Of a stretch of DNA of 64,000 bases, positions 1 to 11,487 are shown in pieces; the stretch's first letter is position 1, and every line of letters begins with the position of its first letter. The translations under genes and the position numbers were made by a program. Below the pieces are notes generated by a model. The model was not told the origin of the DNA. It searched no databases and saw nothing but the letters and a program-made list of their open reading frames with translations. The stretch is from Trileptium ribeirensis (lineage: Eukaryota > Nematoda > Enoplea > Enoplida > Thoracostomopsidae): contig JASANE010021177.1 in the NCBI GenBank assembly GCA_030248225.1, forward strand, positions 1 through 64,000, read 5' to 3'.

Positions 1-891
1 ATAGCCGGGGTCGTATAGGCATGGTGTTAGGAAGTTGCGCCATGCAGCTGCGTCACCGGTTATTACAACGTATACTATCTGAAAATACAATCACAAACAC
101 CATGGTGCCAAAGATACCATATATTTGATGGTGGCAGAGACACTGAGGGTGGACAAAACTTTCACATGGGGGTCCTTTATAACGTAAACGATGCATAAGA
201 ATTGCTGTACCCCAAAAAATATTAAGTTATGATGGGTTTTCCCCTCCTACGGTTTCCCACCCCGGCCAACAATGATATAGTGTTGTCTTTATTCTAAAAG
301 CTAAGCTTAAGTTTAGCCTGGGATTACAGTTAAATTTTGAATTTTTATCTCCAAAAATTGCAGTTTAAATGAAACCTTACATATTTATCGCAATACATAT
401 TTTGTCTACCGCTGGACTTATTTATATTTTACAAATAGAATATTACTAATTTCATTTGTACATCTTCAATAAGATCGATTGAGCTTGTAAAGGCAATGAA
501 AATGCAAATGCTGAGAACTGAGAATGGAAATCCAAAAATGTTTAAATTTCAGGTTCTTCATTAACTTTTACACTGAAAATCACGTGTAATGGATGGCGTG
601 GAGTTTGACTCTTCGAATGCTTTGATATTGGCCTCAAGACAAGCTGCTGAAGAGGGTGCTCATAAACCTATGTTTGCATACACAATAATGTAAAGACCAA
701 TTGGGAAATTTTTAGAACTGTTGTTGACCATACCTAAAATATGGACATTACGTAGGTACAGCTGGTGAAAACCCGTGTGTCAGATTAAAACCAGTTTACT
801 GTGCTACACCTGACGCAAAATTGTTCGGGAATGCGCCTTATGTAAAAAGTATGTAGCGCCACACGCTAAAAAATTTAAATACAAAGTTATA
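1..891. other. Non-coding flank, no gene seen
   Basis: AT-rich sequence with no open frame of useful length and no splice-flanked coding segment that I can recognise. It ends where the first LTR-like repeat begins. Confidence 0.5.
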
Positions 892-1422
892 TAATGGGGC
901 ATTCAGGTTAAGTTGTGTGCAACATGACTCTAAGTTGTCCAATAGTCTCATGAGGCACACCCCGTTTCCGCATGTAGCTTTTCTAGACACCCCGGACAAC
1001 TAGAGGAGTCTTACGTGACTGCGGGGTTTGCGTGAACAGTCAGTGCCGACTATAAATTTTGTCCGATAGAGTCTCCCTCACTATAGCTAAAACGCGCGCC
1101 AAAATTTGAATTTCTTACCTTGGCAGCTGTCAAGATTTGTACTTGTCCAAAATTTGAATTTTAGCACGATGTAGCATTGCCAAATTTGAATTTTTACCGG
1201 TATAGTATAAATCGAAGCATTAACCGTATAAATCAGCTCGCCAGAACACTATAATCTGTCCTATATAGTCAGCCCAGACTGGACAGATTGTCCACAGAGC
1301 TACATACGGCTGCAAGTAAAAACGTATAGCTAGTTCGTGCTATAGAAATGACCATTGAGTCTACTTTGATAGCTAGGACAAGACTAAGTCAGGCTGCACT
1401 CAACTTATCGTGAACGAGTCAT
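892..1422 (+). repeat. LTR-like direct repeat, copy A
   Basis: This ~530 bp block aligns over its whole length with 2664-3203 in the same orientation. Shared landmarks in order are AAGTTGTGTGCAA, ATGAGGCACAC, GGAGTCTTACGTGA, ACTATAGCTAAAAC, TATAGTATAAATC, CCTATATAGTCA and AACTTATCGT. The TATAAAT in the second half would suit an LTR promoter, and the block can be bounded by TG near its start and CA near its end. No primer-binding site is evident after it. It may be a terminal repeat of a non-autonomous LTR element, or one of two separate insertions of the same family. Confidence 0.6.
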
Positions 1423-2663
1423 AAAAATACATAATATAAATTATTTATGCAAAATATAAAAATTACTCTAATAACAACCTACTCTAAAATTTGTAACGGC
1501 TAACTCTAAAAATAGCTAAACTGCTCGCTACGTATCTTAGGGACAAATCCTAGATAATCAAGCGTTACAGTGGCTTTATTTGCCATAGTGCCAGCTCACT
1601 ACCAGGACAGCCGTGTGACACGGTGCGCACGTGTTATCTTGAATGCCTCATAATTTGTGTATTCGAGAATTGTTCCGATCAAAAATAAACCGAATTTTTA
1701 TTGCCCGAATTTGGCTTTTACCCGCGCTACCTTAGCAAGGGGATTCCTGGTTTATGAACCTGGTACCATTATACCACAGAATACCTTGCTTATTTATCGG
1801 CCCGCGATATTTATTGATGTAATGGAGCACCGGTGCTACCCTATTATGAAGTTGGCTTACCGCCTGATCTGTCTTTGAAGACTCACGTACTAGATAAGTT
1901 CCGTTGATATGCCCTTCGAAGTTGATCATCGAACCATTCCTGAATTTATTTTCTGCATTTTGCTGAGGTAGTTTGCGAACATTTTTGGCCGATCAAAAAG
2001 GCTTTTGATTTCCAAAACAAATGCCTCTAAATTTCGAACCCCTTCAGGCTCACAACGTTCCGAGATTATTAGATAATTTTCGGCCCCGCCTTGAAATATA
2101 TTTCAGTGGGCTTAACATTTCATGCTCATCTGTGATGTTATGTTTTGTACAAGCTTTATTAAATTGTATAACATAACAATCGAAGTTGGGATCGCCACTA
2201 TATTAGTTTAGATGCCGTATGTCCCGTTCTGCAATGCTATAATGCTCGTCGCAAGGGGTTACCATATCCATCTTAAGACACGTTCAGGGGGTAAACGTGT
2301 TACAATTAAGTAATCTGCTGTTGTTGTTTTGTGACTAAATTACTAGCAATATTTAGAACAGCATCAAGGTCTAAGTAACCCTTATTGGTGCTTGCACTCC
2401 TTTGAGACACATTTTAGTTCTGTGGCATTTGCGTCCTTAAACTTCCTTCGTGTCCTTCGATAGTTGTTCCACCGTAACGTGATCCAATGGTAATGTATTT
2501 GTGCGGTAATGATCCATACCTAAATGGTGGAACATAGCAGGACCATAAATGTTATTATTAAAAACATCATCTATCGAACTGTTGTGATCATTTTCTTGTA
2601 CCTGTTTTGATCTATCACTGTCATGAAAATGCATCGACGGGCAATTTTGATTTTTATTAGAAT
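1423..2663. other. Interval between LTR-like repeats, non-coding
   Basis: This 1.24 kb stretch separates the two direct repeats. The longest frames are 60-73 codons, overlap on opposite strands and resemble no protein family. If the repeats are LTRs, this would be the internal part of a very short non-autonomous element, with no gag or pol. Confidence 0.4.
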
Positions 2664-3203
2664 TAATGGGCGGTTTAATTTAAGTTGTGTGCAAAACGCC
2701 TTTAAGTTGTCCAACAGTTCCATGAGGCACACACCGTTTCCGCATATACCTTTTCTAAACATCCCAGCCAACTGGAGGAGTCTTACGTGACCATGAACAG
2801 TCCGCGCTGACTATGAATTTTGTCCGATACAATCTTCAGCGACTATAGCTAAAACACGCGCCAAAACCGGAATTTTTTATCTTGGCATCTGTTCAGAATT
2901 GTACTTGCCCCAAATTGACATCTATGTAGCACTGCCAAAATTTGATTTCCCGCCTCAGCAACAGTTAAAATAAATTTCTACTGTTATAGTATAAATCAAA
3001 ACATTAACCGCATAAATCAGTGCGCCAGGACACTATAGTCTTTCCTATATAGTCAACCTAGACTAGATAGATCATATGGCTGCATATGGATGCAACGAAA
3101 ACAAGTATGCCTAGCTCGTGCTATGGCAAAGTGCATTAAATTCACTATGATAGCCGGACAACACTAAGCCAGGCTGCAATAAACTTATCGTAAACTGATC
3201 ATA
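2664..3203 (+). repeat. LTR-like direct repeat, copy B
   Basis: Diverged second copy of the block at 892-1422, in the same orientation and the same order of landmarks, ending with AACTTATCGT followed by GATCATA. Compared with copy A it carries many substitutions and short indels, for example near 2940-2990. So the pair is old, or the two insertions are independent. Confidence 0.6.
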
Positions 3204-4945
3204 GAGTGAAAATGTTTTGTGAATTGTTCATGTTTTCCTCAAGATTGTTTAACTATTCTTGCCCTGATGCATTCGTTGCGCCGCCATAGTCCAGTTCGTG
3301 TTATCAATACCGCCCCCCGTAGTTGGAATGCTCGGCCGGTTAGTACCTCACGTGTACGGACCCTGGGCTATATTTCGAATTGATTTCAAACTTATTCTCG
3401 CTGCGCCGATTTAGGCAACCGCCGTGGTTACCATGTTTGAGAATTGTGTTACTATGATCTAACCCCTTGTGCAATGGACATATATGCGATTGAACGCTCG
3501 TCTTCGTCACCGGAAGATGTGAGTATGTTGTTGAGAAGCGAAGCTCAGCGTGCTTATACCTATGGAATCTATTTTTGTTTCTCGAAGGTTCTACATATGC
3601 ACCTTAGCGCTCTGTAGTTGAAAGGCCCGTTAGCTACACACTCATCAATGAACCCTTTATGAGAACCGTTGACAAAATGTTATAAGATTTTTACAAAGTA
3701 TCAGCCAAGTTCCTGTAAAAAAGTCCAAAGTTCGAATGCTATTACGCGATCCTCATTTGATAACAAGACAAGCCAGCGAGCAATAATACAAATCGCCCGG
3801 CGCCTTTTCGCATATGTCCAATATTCAACGAAGATAAACAATGATCCGCGCTTATTTAAATAATACCGGCAATAAGATCAATCTACTACGTCGAGATCAT
3901 AGAAATTAAATTCGTAGTTCAATATTGTAAAACAAACAGAGCATAATTTGTGTATGCTCCCTTTGTCGAAATTACTTCACATGGGCAATCTACAAAGCAG
4001 AACTATAATCAAATTCAACCGCATTTTTAAAATCAAGAACTTTTTTATTTGATATTTACATAGCTAGGCCAGGAAGTATGTTTCTAGTTTTGCTTCTTAT
4101 ATGTTTCTGTTTATTGTCGGGGTTCCCATAGGCTACCAGGGGGTTTCCGGGGTTAAAATCCTATTTTTATTTCTGTTTCATAAAATTGTTTATTATAGGC
4201 CTCCCTGGGTTTTTAGTTTCTAAAATCTTAAAATTTTATTTCTTTTTTTGGCTAATTTGCATAAATCCCTTTTGTTTTAATTATTAGCTATGTACAGTTG
4301 TTTGGGCCCTCCTTGGGTTGGGGGGGAATCAGGGAAGGGGCCCACCATCTTTTCAGGTATAGCCCCCATAGTCTCTGGACCCCCAATCATCTCTCGCCCC
4401 CAAAACCGATCTCTTCGAGATCAGGGTCACCCCTTTTCAGGTATAGCCTACGATATGCTGATTCAACATTCTTTTATTTTCGGATTTTTGGGGGATATGG
4501 AGGCTTTTCTGGCAATTTTTTCCTAAAGCTTAGCGTTAATATTCTGCCCTGCTAACCCCCGGGGGGTAATTTTTCCCGCTCTTTCCAATGGAGAAGGTTT
4601 GAGGGCTCTATCTCTTAAGGGGCTTCAGCAAGGGGCCCTAATTTCAGGGATCGGAATTTTTTTAAAAATGTGGATTTTGGTTTTTTTACATTTTTTACCA
4701 TAACTTTTTATTTGATGGACCGATTTGGCTCAAGTTTGGATATGAAATAGAAGATCCGATGCGCTATCGAACGGTGTATGGTACGAATCCGTAGGTAGTC
4801 AGGGTAACGACATATGGAGCCCGATACTGGCAATGCAAGCGAAAACTGATATTTTTAAATGAAATTCTTATGCGTTTAAATGGATGGATTTTTGGCATTG
4901 GTCATATCGTGATTAGGTTTAGTGGGAGCACAGCTTAGTACGGGG
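3204..4945. other. Non-coding, with dispersed repeat material
   Basis: No gene found. At about 4110-4160 a GC-rich segment around GGCTACCAGGGGGTTTCCGGGG resembles one near 13260-13290. A motif TTTTCAGGTATAGCC occurs at about 4353 and again at about 4433. Overlapping 78- and 85-codon frames at 4290-4555 read through this repeat and are not treated as genes. Confidence 0.4.
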
Positions 4946-5085
4946 GGTCCGGGGGCGGAGCCCCCGGCTTAGGCTTATGCTTAGTCTAAGACTTAGGCTT
5001 AGTCTAAGGCTTAGGCTTAGTCTAAGGCTCAGGCTTAGTCTAAGATTTAGGCTTAGTCTAAGGCTTAGGCTTTGTAGGAGCTTAA
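4946..5085 (+). repeat. GC-rich palindrome plus 18 bp minisatellite
   Basis: A strong hairpin (CCGGGGGCGGAGCCCCCGG) is followed directly by about six imperfect copies of TTAGGCTTAGTCTAAGGC. The unit contains TTAGGC and the palindrome CTTAGTCTAAG. The array stops just before the left end of the Merlin-type element. An isolated GGCTTAGTCTAA also occurs near 7591, just inside that element's left arm. Confidence 0.8.
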
Positions 5086-5111
5086 TCTTTTTCAACGGCG
5101 GTGTAGCTTCG

Positions 5112-7590
5112 TGCTTACGCGACGCTCCGACCCCCAGCGACTACTATAATACACGAAAGAGAGAATTTAGGCCACCAGTTAAGACTACACTGACAGCTGG
5201 GGTGCACGAGCTCGTGGTCTGGCGTACCAGGAAAGTGGTGATAGTTTGCTAGTGTCTCCAACGACTTTAACAGCTCAGCACACACCGATGTAGCTTTATT
5301 ACGCTCTTTTCTATAGAGTTCAACGACAGACAACGGGTCTTAAAGGTTTATTTATAACTATAACGAAGTGCTGATTTTCCACGGCGTTCCTAATTTTCCA
5401 CTGCGATTCGCTGATGTTTATTCGCAAGAAGAAAGGAAACGAAAAATATATAGATTAAAACCAGAGTTGAATTTAAACATTCGGTCAGTTGGCTAGACTT
5501 AAAGTCCGAATACCTAAATAGGTTTCGTAGCACTCCGCAAGCTTTACATAAAGAGCACAATTCGATATCACCCGTAATTATTACGCATATAGATGATAGT
5601 TAGTATGAAAGAATGATACGTCCGTGACACACACTCTTTTCTAACTCATAACGGTTACCACAGGTGTTTTTACCCCGTGCGGCAGCATAACACCTGTAGT
5701 TAACACTTTTCTACACGGCACTTGTACTCGAACAGGAAGGCAATAGTATCTAATCAATAATCACTTCCAATCAAGCGCTCGGTAATTTGAAGTTAAGTTC
5801 AAAATCAGTAAGTCTGCGGCTAGCTAGGTAACCATAAACACAGTAAAAGATATCAGGCAAAAATACTAAATCGTTCAGTCCCAATAATGATATATCCGGG
5901 AAAACCTCAGCCGCATAAGTGAACTTGCCGTACTAACGATAGAACAACGCAATAAACTGGTTTTACCGCTCTGAAGGCACCAGATTTTCGATTGTCACAC
6001 GATTATCTTCAATCCACACTCGTAATTGCACGCATTAATTAATTAGCTTAGGAACAACCATTGAGAGATATAGGTAGCATCCGTAAAACATTAGCCAAGC
6101 CATAGTCGTAACGATTTCCATTCTTTTATGTTAGATTTAAATAGAACAAATATCCCGCGTATTTAGCTAAGCTCGAGAAACGACTCGCAAAACCATGTCA
6201 GCAGTGGTAGTCATCGAACTGGTATTCCGACATGAACAAAACTCAACGAAATCTACTCCTACTCTAACTAGACTGCAAAAATTCTCCAACGTAACGCATG
6301 TGCGTCTAAACCGGTATATATAACACGCCGTTCTCCTTAGCTAAGTCACCTATCACTTTTAATCATCCCTAAAATTCCACTGAGAACGAAACTACTAAAG
6401 TCATTGAATAGCCACGTCGCTCTCATAACGACACGTAGACTACTGCAAAAACCATTATCATAACACGTTAAAAAACTAGCTAAGTCGTCAACTCCAAAAT
6501 CCAAAACATCATAATCATCATAATATATTAATTCAAAATTCAATACAAGAACAAGTAAGTAATTATAAAAAATAACATCGCTACCTAGGCGCAACCAACA
6601 GTACCCTGTACTGTATTAAAATACACGCGCTTGCCGCGATAATAGTAATATATTATATATATTTATTATAAAATTTAAAAAGGATTTTAAAGAAAATTTG
6701 AAATAAGAAAAGGGGTGGAAAGTTGGGGTGTGGTTTGAGAAAAGTAGAGAAAGGGGGATGGTGAAATTTTAATATGATAAAGGGGGTAGGTAAAGGAGTT
6801 GGTATTATAATTTTGAGGAGTGGGGGTTAAGATTTCATAAATTGAGAAATGTTTGAAAAATGTAAAAAGTTGGAGAAAAATGGGAATTTTGGAAAATAGA
6901 GCGATGGGAAAGGGGTGGAAGTAGATATATGAATAGGGGTGGTAAGGGGAAAAGGATATTCAAATTTGGGGGATATTGATTGAATTTTGAGGGAATGAGG
7001 GATGTTTGAAAAATGGAGAAAAGGGAAGAAAAAGGATATTTTTGGAAAGGGTAAATTTATAGGAAAGAAAGAGAAGGAGAAGGAGGGGGTTTAATATGTG
7101 GATGGAGTGGTGATGTGAAAAAGATATGAAAATTTTAGGGAGATTGGTGGAGGTTTGGGTGAGAGGGAGGGGTTTGAGTTTTGATTGAAAAAGTGGGAAA
7201 AAGGAGAAAAATGGATTTTGGGTAAAATTTTGGTTTTAAAAAGAGAGGGTGGATGAGTATGTAGTATGGAATATGGGTTGGGGAAAAGTGATATTTAAAA
7301 GAAAGAAATAGGTTTTAGGAGTTTTTAAGTATGAAATTTGGGTTTTGGGATGTGGAGAGATATGGGTAAATTTTGGGGTTTATATAGGTTTAATATATTT
7401 TGTATATTTTTAGACAAATACATAGCTAGTTTATAACATATATATAATATATACATAGATTTATATTCACGTCAATATTACGCTCATATACCATGCCGAG
7501 GGCGACAAGGAATACCAGGGCGGCGTGGGGGTGGCCTTTATGGAAAAGAAAAAGAAAAATTTTGTGGTGAAAAAGGCACCAGCCCCAACA
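5112..7590 (+). repeat. Left inverted arm of the Merlin-type element
   Basis: This arm has reverse-complement identity with 9156-11487, clear at the outer, middle and inner positions. Frames inside it, such as 5115-5333 or 6346-6594 on the minus strand, are only readable because the arm is repeat DNA. Bases 6641-7415 are almost devoid of C on the plus strand (I count three). Confidence 0.8.
6641..7415 (+). other. Cytosine-free tract in left arm
   Basis: About 775 bp made of A, G and T with only three C residues (6836, 6902, 6961). It is rich in runs such as GGGGG and GAAA. Its reverse-complement partner is 9345-10080, where G is almost absent. Because the two tracts still align, with differences that are largely A/G transitions, the one-strand loss of C predates their divergence. 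Confidence 0.9.
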
Positions 7591-7638
7591 GGCTTAGTCT
7601 AACATTTATATTGCACCGTAAATTATAACAACTTACAA

Positions 7639-8612
7639 TTAAAAAGGATGTTGATCGCGAATTTGGCCCACTACAGCTCCGAGGATGTTGTGGGAGAAAC
7701 GGTGGCGCCACTGCAACTCGATCAAAGTACGGTGGAATAATGTGTCGGGTATGCCTTGTCGACGCCTCATGAAGTTCTTAAGGGTTCCCAGAGGCCATCG
7801 ATGTTCTGGGTGTGGGCATAGACGTTGTCTGGGTTAACGAACTGGCCGTTGTGATGATTGACCGTTGCATGAAGATATGGCTGCGGATGGGGTAAGTTTG
7901 GTAACTGTCCGTGATGACGCGTGTGCCGGGCCGTATATGTTGCTGGATAAGAGGTATGATGGTCGCAGCGGTACGATTAGCAACCGAAAACAAAAGGCAG
8001 TTGCCGGTTTGACGCTCGATCATGCCGACGACCCATCCATGTTTCCTTCTGGGCATGCCGCGGTTATATTTTTGCCGAAAGAACATGGATTCGTCCACGT
8101 CAACATCAAGGCCTGGTCCTCCGGGTACAGTATTTTGGCAGTGTTGATTATCGTAGGCCACAGCAATGTCACGATAGTAGTTATACCAATTCGTTGCTGT
8201 GTCTGATGCAATGTTAGCCTGCTGCATAATCCATTCAGTGGGCAAATTGTCGATGTAGGCAAACATTACCAAAAGCGCAGTGAACAAGGAGATGTGTTGG
8301 CCGGCAAAGAATGAGTTATGGCGTATAGAGGACTTGTGGCGACATGCTTTGCATCGCCATTCATAATTGTCACCTCGGCCTAAGTCGCCTCGAGCCGCTA
8401 GATATATACATGGCCTCCCCGCACTCACATTTTCGGGAATTTGCAATTAAACCCCATTCAGCCGCTAGTTCTATTATGTCGTCATATGTCCGACATTGCT
8501 GTACAAATTGGGTGTAGGTCATACGAATGTTATCAACATTGTTCCGTTGAAAAACTCTAATAGGGTTAATAATGTTAAATCTGTTATTTGTTGGGCGTCC
8601 GCGGGCAGCCAT
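7639..8612 (-). pseudogene. IS1595/ISXO2-type (Merlin) transposase, frameshifted
   Basis: The minus-strand coding remnant starts at ATG 8612 (MAARGRPTNN). The frame then changes near 8400-8446, near 7870 and near 7775, and ends at 7639. The order of parts fits an IS1595-type DDE transposase: an N-terminal zinc ribbon (CEC then WRCKAC), the VDVDESMF segment with the first catalytic Asp, and the TDSYQTY segment with the second. A C-terminal HNGQFV...HTQNIDGLWEPL segment follows. The third acidic position reads Asp (NID) where Glu is usual in my memory of the family. Three frame breaks mean this copy cannot make an active enzyme. It lies in the loop of the inverted repeat, as expected for the element's own gene. 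Confidence 0.85.
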
Positions 8613-8696
8613 TACTATATTTAATGTGATTAGTTAATATATTATTGAAATTAGCCTGAAAGTTAAGAAATATATTTTGAATATGGTAACATTTTA

Positions 8697-9155
8697 TATC
8701 GTTGAAGTCGTCTCGTGGAGCTCAGTAGTTCGAAAATGGTTTTTCAGCCATAACTAGCTAAAGAGTGAAAATATCATGATAAATAAGGCACGGTTGAATT
8801 TATCTCGTCATTCTGCGTGTATCTGTGCTACTTATGTCTATTTTGCTCATAAAAATTTTTTGTCGATTTTTCAACGTACCGGGTCACCCTTAGTACTGAG
8901 GGCAAAATTTGAAAAATTTCAAAGTTGTTGCAATATCGTCAAATTTGGTACCGTTGAACTCGCCTCGTCGAGCTGAGTCGAATGGTACAAAAATCATCGC
9001 TGTATGACGATTCCCTGATTTCCCCCCCCCAACCCAAGGAGTGCCGTTGTTTGTGGGTTTTGTTTATTAAGTCAGTCTTGGTTTTCGAATCTCAGAAAGG
9101 ACGGTTTCTAAAAGAATGCCAACTACAGTCTTGTTTTTGTTACTTTTATGTTTTA
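8697..9155. repeat. Internal duplicated motif in element loop
   Basis: Upstream of the transposase start two related segments occur in the same orientation. One at about 8697-8765 contains CGTTGAAGTCGTCTCGTGGA and one at about 8948-9000 contains CGTTGAACTCGCCTCGTCGA. No separate gene is supported here. The frame at 8982-9347 runs into the right inverted arm. Confidence 0.45.
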
Positions 9156-11487
9156 TGTCGGGGTTGGCACCTTTTTCATACTTCCAAAAATTTTCAACTT
9201 ATTAAAATACTGGGCCCGGTCTCCACTTCCGCCTTGGTGTTCCCTGTCGTCCTGGCATGGTTTGTAAACGCAGTAAGTGCGATGTGTTGCCAATATAATT
9301 CGTTGTCAAAACCGTTCACTAGCTATGTAATTATTGCATATACATAAAATACATTAACACTTATATATTTTCCAAAATTCCCCCATATATACTTATGCAT
9401 ACCTCAAAACTCAAAATTTTATACTTAAACATTATCTAAAATACACTTTTTTCTTTTTAAACCCCCTACTTTCTAACACATATCCCATATGCACCCACCC
9501 TTTTTCATCAAAACCAAATTAAACTCAAATTCCAATTTTTCAATCCAAATCCAAACTACCTCCTCTCCCCCAAAACTTAACTAATTCCCTTGAAATTTTC
9601 ATATCTTTTTCCCCACAACTATACCTATGAACATATTTAACCCCCTCCTTTCCGCTCTTTCTATTTCCTACAACTTTACCTTTTACAAAAATATTTTTCT
9701 CCCATTTCGTATATTTTTCAAAATTTCTCCACTTATTCAAAACTCAACCCATATCATTCAAATTTTAATATCCTCTCCACTTTACCGTACCAATTCATAT
9801 ATCTAATCCACCCCTTTCACCTCTTTCTACTTTTATAAATTTCACCTTTTCTTAAAATTCTCATTTTCTCCATTTTTTACATTCTTCAAATATCTCTCAT
9901 TTTATCAAATCTTAACTCCCACTCCTCAAATTTTAATTTCAATTCCCCTACCTACCCCTTCATCATATTAAAATTCCACCCCAACCTCTTTTTACTTTTT
10001 CTAAACCAAACCCCACCTTCTCACCCCATTTCTCATTTCAAACTTTCAACTAAATCTCTCCCTAAAATTATATTTATATAACGAATATGTCGTATATATA
10101 TCTAGATGTTGTGGTGCGTAATATTGTTACGATACAGGGTATCGTTCTCGCAGTACAGGGCGTTGCATATTATTCGTAAATATTTACTTGTTTCGATATT
10201 GAATTTGAATTTAGTGTGTGTATGAATATAATTATTATGATTATTATGTTTTGAGTAATTGAAAATGGACGACCTAGCTAGTTTTAGTGTTACGTGTTTT
10301 TCGGTCGGTTGACGTGTACAGAACTGATAATGGCTGCTTTGAGTTATTGTTTTTCGTGTTAATAATATCGGTGTGGTTTTGTTTTCGAGTTTCGATTTTC
10401 CATTATTAACTGTAATTATGAGGAGTTGCTAATTAGGGTGGAAATGAGATAGCTAGAGCATGTAATGCTCAGTGCCTTTTATTATCGAAACTGGCTAGGT
10501 TTATATTCTTGTCTTATTGTAGGACTACAAAGCGCTATATACTTGGCGGAGACTAACGGAAAGCTTATAATTTCCCTTCTTTATGTTCTTGTGACACGTT
10601 GGCTACGATTAAGCTTCGTTAACGGCTTTATGCGAGTATCTCTCGAGTTTCGACGAGACCTATAACCTCTTTATAGTACGGAAACTGGTTACAACAACAG
10701 CGTAACCTCTTCGGCGGATATTACTCGCAGTTCTTAAGCGTGCCTATGCCGGGTTAACATGTTAGCTGTAGTTTTGATGTAGTGTTTATATCTAACTTAT
10801 TGCAAACGACAACGCGTTAGTCTTTATGATATTCCTGTATTGCTGTGAATGCGTGACCTCTGTCGATTTGATACGATCTGCCAAATAAAGTATTTCCGGT
10901 GCTCGCTATTGTACTGAATAGTGTTAAGCCGGATGAGAGAGTGTATGACCGAAGTTGTGCTATGGATATAGAACTCTGGCCTTTTCAGCTTATTCATTCG
11001 TCGTTGTATATCACTTGTGGACAATGTACAAAGTGTTAAACGTAAATTCATGGAGTGTCGTAAACTTAGTCTTAAGACTCTTCTACTGGGTCAAAGTTGC
11101 GTTGACCAGTTTGTTTCCATATTCGTCAGAAGCGGTGCCGAGTGCTCGCGCAGAGGTTTTCCTGACTAAGTCGTCTTAGTGTAGTGCCAGAGCGACACTT
11201 CACTAAGTTAGTAAAAAACGTTTACTATCAACAGATTGTTGTTGCGTGGATTAAAAGAGCCTAATAAAGTATAATTGGTGACTAGTAGAGCTGCTACTCT
11301 AATAGGGTCAGTCTACAGGAATAGGAAACGCTAGGAAACTCCGTGTATCGCCACATCCCTGGTACGCCAGACCACGAATTCGCTCACCCCAGTTTTCAAT
11401 GTCAGAGGTATTTGGTGGCCTGAACTGTAATTGAATTATAAACATTGTGTTATAGTAAGCACTGGGGGTCGGAGCGTCGCGTAAGCA
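9156..11487 (-). repeat. Right inverted arm of the Merlin-type element
   Basis: Reverse complement of 5112-7590. The inner end begins at TGTCGGGGTTGGCACC (partner near 7575-7590) and the outer end is GGAGCGTCGCGTAAGCA. Frames within it (9540-9740, 10465-10665, 10824-11179) are not genes. Confidence 0.8.
9345..10080 (-). other. Guanine-free tract in right arm
   Basis: Mirror partner of 6641-7415. Across about 735 bp only a handful of G residues appear on the plus strand, so the minus strand lacks C. The tract is built from C-runs and T-runs such as CCCCC and TTTTTCAAA. Confidence 0.9.

Larger units (their letters stand above)
5112..11487. mobile_element. Merlin-type DNA transposon with giant inverted repeats
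   Basis: The interval is a large inverted repeat. Left arm 5112-7590 and right arm 9156-11487 align as reverse complements, and the 1.57 kb loop carries an IS1595/ISXO2-type (Merlin superfamily) transposase pseudogene. Both outer ends read inward TGCTTACGCGACGCTCCGAC. Matching landmarks are the outer 130 bp with GTGGTCTGGCGTACCAGG (left ~5213, right ~11360 reversed), the segment near 6465-6530 against 10230-10310, and the inner ~100 bp at 7490-7590 against 9156-9250. I see no convincing target-site duplication. Merlin elements usually have far shorter terminal repeats, so arms of 2.3-2.5 kb are unusual. Confidence 0.8.

Noticed and set aside
8982..9347. 121-codon ORF beside the Merlin transposase
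   Set aside because: It crosses the boundary into the right inverted arm, whose mirror copy at 7490-7590 shows no corresponding frame.
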